Of a stretch of 64,000 bases of DNA, positions 62,201-64,000 are shown piece after piece. Numbering within the stretch: the stretch's first letter is position 1; each line of letters opens with the position of its first letter. A program made the position numbers and the translations under genes. The DNA lies in assembly GCF_965638725.1 (NCBI RefSeq), contig NC_134949.1, positions 123,750,294 to 123,814,293 on the forward strand. The letters run 5' to 3'. The DNA comes from Aptenodytes patagonicus. Its lineage: Eukaryota; Chordata; Aves; Sphenisciformes; Spheniscidae. The notes below the pieces were generated by a model. That model worked only from the letters and a program-made list of their open reading frames with translations, was not told the origin of the DNA and did not search any database.

Positions 62201-63972
62201 GATTTTTAGGGTTTAATAGTATTCTGTAAGAACCGTGTACAGATAAATCTTTAGAAATTATATTCTGTTAATCTGACAGGTATGAGAAGCCCATGGACTG
62301 GTTAACTGATATTTGTTAGAAGCTAATAGTCTTAATGACTGACTGTATCCCAAAGCGTTGTTCTGGGTATTATCCTGGGCGGGGGTGTGATGTTACCATT
62401 GACCAAGCCTGTAGACTTAGAATAAAACTCAGGTACTGAGACTAAACACTTGAGTGGCAGTTGGTTTTGCAGGCTCCTGTATTCTGGTAAGCTTATCCTC
62501 TTTCATGGGTCAGGAAAGTCCTTTGAAGCACATTTCTGTTAAAGAATTATCAAAGCACTGTCAGGAAAAATGAGGATTCTGTATTGCTTGTCTAACAAAT
62601 GAATGCTACCTTAGTAGAAGCAGTTGTTAGTCTGTTTATAAGACAGTGGTGCTAATGTTTCCTTCCACTGGTTTTAGCTGGGTTTTAGCTGTTTGTAAAA
62701 AAATCTATCATGATTAAAGCCTCTTATGTAAAGCATTTTTGTTTCCTGACAAAAATGCTGAATAAAGGACAGTTGACTAAGGTTGTTACATCATAAATTT
62801 CTTGATTAATCTAATTTAGAAAGTAGATGACAGATACTACCCTACTGTACGTTTTATTTGGCTGACAATCAGTGTTAATCTGACCTACAATAAAGGTTAT
62901 TTAGCTGAACTGCATTATTTAGTTTAATCCTTCTGTTCCAGTCAGCACACAAAATGTAACTTCTTGAGCCTTAAGCCAATATGACTTTCACTTCCTTTTG
63001 AAATGGATTTAGCAATGCAACTTTTTGGGTTTTTTTTAAAGGTAGCAAACTAAAACATAAGAAGAATCTTTGACCTTTTCTGCTACTCTTAGTCACTTTA
63101 ACTTTTTTTTTCCTTTTTAGAAGCACTCATTGGAATGCTTTATACACTACTTTTTTTTAATGGTTCCATGTTTAGGGTATTGTACTTATTATTTGTTCAT
63201 GTCCTCTATAGATAATTTCAGATAAAACAAAAAAGTGCTGACCCTTGAAAACTGGGTGCAGTTCTCAGCACACACCTAATTTATACTTTCTTCTTAAAAC
63301 TGTTTATAAATATGCATTTTTTATATATATTTAGGCATTTGAACTTTTCAATTTGCTGATTTTTCCAGCTTCTGTCCCTCAAAATTTAATCAAGGGATCA
63401 CTATGTTAAATGTGTATTGGGAAATCTGCTTGTTTTCCTTATAGATACAGACGTCGTGATTATTCTTGGCACGTGAACTGCAGGTTTATGGTTATGATTA
63501 TGCCCACTTATAAATTATTGCAGCGTAGGTGCCTTACGAAAGTGACTTAAGTGTAATGTAGAACTGGTGCTATGGCTTTCCAAGTATTCCTTTAAAAAGT
63601 TCCTAAAATGAACAACAGGTGGTATTTAACTAGAATTTTTAAAAAACAGAAATATTTAAATACATATTTAATTTAATTTTAACTGGAAAATCTGACATTT
63701 TAAAAAGCCATGTAAGCATTTTCTTCCTACTTGGGTGGTCGTGTTTTTTTTAGCCTAGCTAACCTTAATTTAAGTCTATACAAGTTTGTAACTGAGCTGC
63801 CTAGCAATCACTTTGGTGCAACTACTGGATTCTTTTTTCCTTCAATTGTAGGGCCGCAGGTCGTTGGGGACCTGTTCCTTGAAGTTATTAGAGCCTTCTA
63901 TTCCTACTGCAAAGATGCACTTGGTTCTGATCTCAGACTTAGCTACAATCAAAGTGGCAACATACTTGCAAG
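45297..63972 (+). CDS. DOP1B: DOP1B (DOPEY2), N-terminal part; continues beyond window
   Basis: Nine coding exons, all with GT-AG junctions and consistent phases: 45297-45434, 55011-55192, 55293-55463, 57919-58108, 58980-59078, 59826-59949, 60662-60762, 61217-61331, 63852-63972. They encode about 414 residues, beginning [20 protein letters not shown], of a protein that is about 2,300 residues in human. This is the Dopey N-terminal domain, with family-typical segments [45 protein letters not shown] and [20 protein letters not shown]. Dopey proteins work in endosome/Golgi membrane trafficking, with partners such as MON2 and kinesin-1 reported for the family. No frameshift or stop was seen in any exon. 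The start is fixed by exact N-terminal similarity. DOP1A is the only serious alternative; synteny and sequence favour DOP1B. Confidence 0.96.
46200..47629 (-). mobile_element. 5'-truncated CR1 LINE, reverse transcriptase C-terminal part and 3' UTR
   Basis: Read on the minus strand, 47623-46555 encodes much of a CR1 reverse transcriptase in two overlapping frames. The upstream frame has [20 protein letters not shown] and [11 protein letters not shown]. The downstream one has [18 protein letters not shown] and the catalytic-box remnant LADDTKLGG. The frames meet at a frameshift in an A/T-run near 47350-47391. The 3' end carries the typical CR1 tail, with CATAGAATATCTCAAGTTGG on the plus strand and repeats of the ATTCTATG type at 46200-46226. 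CR1 elements usually lose the 5' end on insertion, and so has this one. It is not autonomous. Confidence 0.95.
48518..48550. repeat. Compound microsatellite (CA)n(CT)n
   Basis: A CA run followed directly by a CT run, in a DOP1B intron. Confidence 0.85.
55011..55192 (+). CDS. DOP1B: DOP1B coding exon 2
   Basis: 182 nt, acceptor TTCCACAG, donor GTAAAC. Encodes [20 protein letters not shown] and [13 protein letters not shown]. Confidence 0.95.
55293..55463 (+). CDS. DOP1B: DOP1B coding exon 3
   Basis: 171 nt after a very long T-rich tract (TTTTAAAG acceptor), donor GTAAGAG. Encodes [20 protein letters not shown] through [14 protein letters not shown]. Confidence 0.95.
55464..57918 (+). other. 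DOP1B: DOP1B intron
   Basis: No exon or recognised repeat except a 30-A homopolymer at 56232-56261 and short CA-rich stretches near 57110-57145. Confidence 0.75.
56232..56261. repeat. Poly-A run (about 30 nt)
   Basis: Thirty uninterrupted A residues in a DOP1B intron. It could be the tail of an unrecognised retroposon, but no recognisable body precedes it. Confidence 0.9.
57919..58108 (+). CDS. DOP1B: DOP1B coding exon 4
   Basis: 190 nt, acceptor CCATACAG, donor GTAAGT. Encodes [20 protein letters not shown] and [11 protein letters not shown]. Confidence 0.95.
58980..59078 (+). CDS. DOP1B: DOP1B coding exon 5
   Basis: 99 nt, acceptor TTTTACAG, donor GTAAGAG. Encodes [20 protein letters not shown] then [13 protein letters not shown]. 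Confidence 0.95.
59826..59949 (+). CDS. DOP1B: DOP1B coding exon 6
   Basis: 124 nt, acceptor CATCCTAG, donor GTACTG. Encodes [20 protein letters not shown] and the conserved [20 protein letters not shown]. Confidence 0.95.
60662..60762 (+). CDS. DOP1B: DOP1B coding exon 7
   Basis: 101 nt, acceptor TCTTGTAG, donor GTTGGT. Encodes [20 protein letters not shown] and [13 protein letters not shown]. Confidence 0.94.
61217..61331 (+). CDS. DOP1B: DOP1B coding exon 8
   Basis: 115 nt, acceptor TTACTAG, donor GTAAAG. Encodes [20 protein letters not shown] then [18 protein letters not shown]. Confidence 0.94.
63852..63972 (+). CDS. DOP1B: DOP1B coding exon 9 (last in window)
   Basis: 121 nt, acceptor AATTGTAG, donor GTATAA. 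Encodes [20 protein letters not shown] and [20 protein letters not shown]. The gene continues past the end of the window. Confidence 0.94.
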
Positions 63973-64000
63973 GTATAACTACAAATTTTCAACTACGAAC

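Noticed and set aside
1-64000. CRISPR arrays, bacterial operons, tRNA or rRNA genes
   Set aside because: None seen; gene structure, splice sites and repeats are those of a vertebrate nuclear genome.

Overview
The window looks like nuclear DNA of a bird. It carries split genes with GT-AG introns, two vertebrate-style CpG islands, a chicken-repeat-1 (CR1) LINE fragment and two LTRs of a type I know from many neoavian genomes. Three protein-coding genes are recognisable: SETD4 (minus strand), CBR1 (plus) and the 5' part of DOP1B/DOPEY2 (plus). This is the same order and orientation as on human chromosome 21q22.12, so it is a conserved syntenic block. The LTR type suggests Neoaves rather than chicken, but the species cannot be fixed from sequence alone.

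Layout. 1-17.5 kb is gene-poor flank. It holds an 832-base uninterrupted polypyrimidine minisatellite (2865-3696), a solo LTR (about 13.94-14.49 kb) and a probable ancient CR1/L3-like fragment (about 15.1-15.6 kb). 17.5-26.3 kb is SETD4, ten coding exons on the minus strand. 26.4-27.2 kb is a CpG island placed between SETD4 and CBR1, probably a shared bidirectional promoter. 28.1-34.3 kb is CBR1, three coding exons that appear intact. At 37.45-37.72 kb there is a decayed duplicate of CBR first coding exon. A second solo LTR lies at 39.82-40.37 kb with a 5-bp target duplication. 41.6-42.9 kb is the DOP1B CpG-island promoter, with good CTCF and RFX motif matches. From 45.3 kb to the end are the first nine coding exons of DOP1B, about 414 codons; the gene runs off the window. 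A 5'-truncated CR1 lies antisense in its first long coding-region intron.

Function. SETD4 is a SET-domain protein methyltransferase. CBR1 is a cytosolic NADPH-dependent carbonyl reductase of the short-chain dehydrogenase family. DOP1B is a large Dopey-family membrane-trafficking protein. They are neighbours by conserved synteny, not an operon-like pathway.

Most notable points: a one-base insertion breaks the reading frame of SETD4 exon 9 while every other exon is intact; a CBR duplicate is dead in this lineage; and the polypyrimidine tract is unusually long and pure. I found no convincing evidence of a wholly undescribed system. Exon boundaries were derived by hand from splice consensus, reading phase and remembered family similarity.
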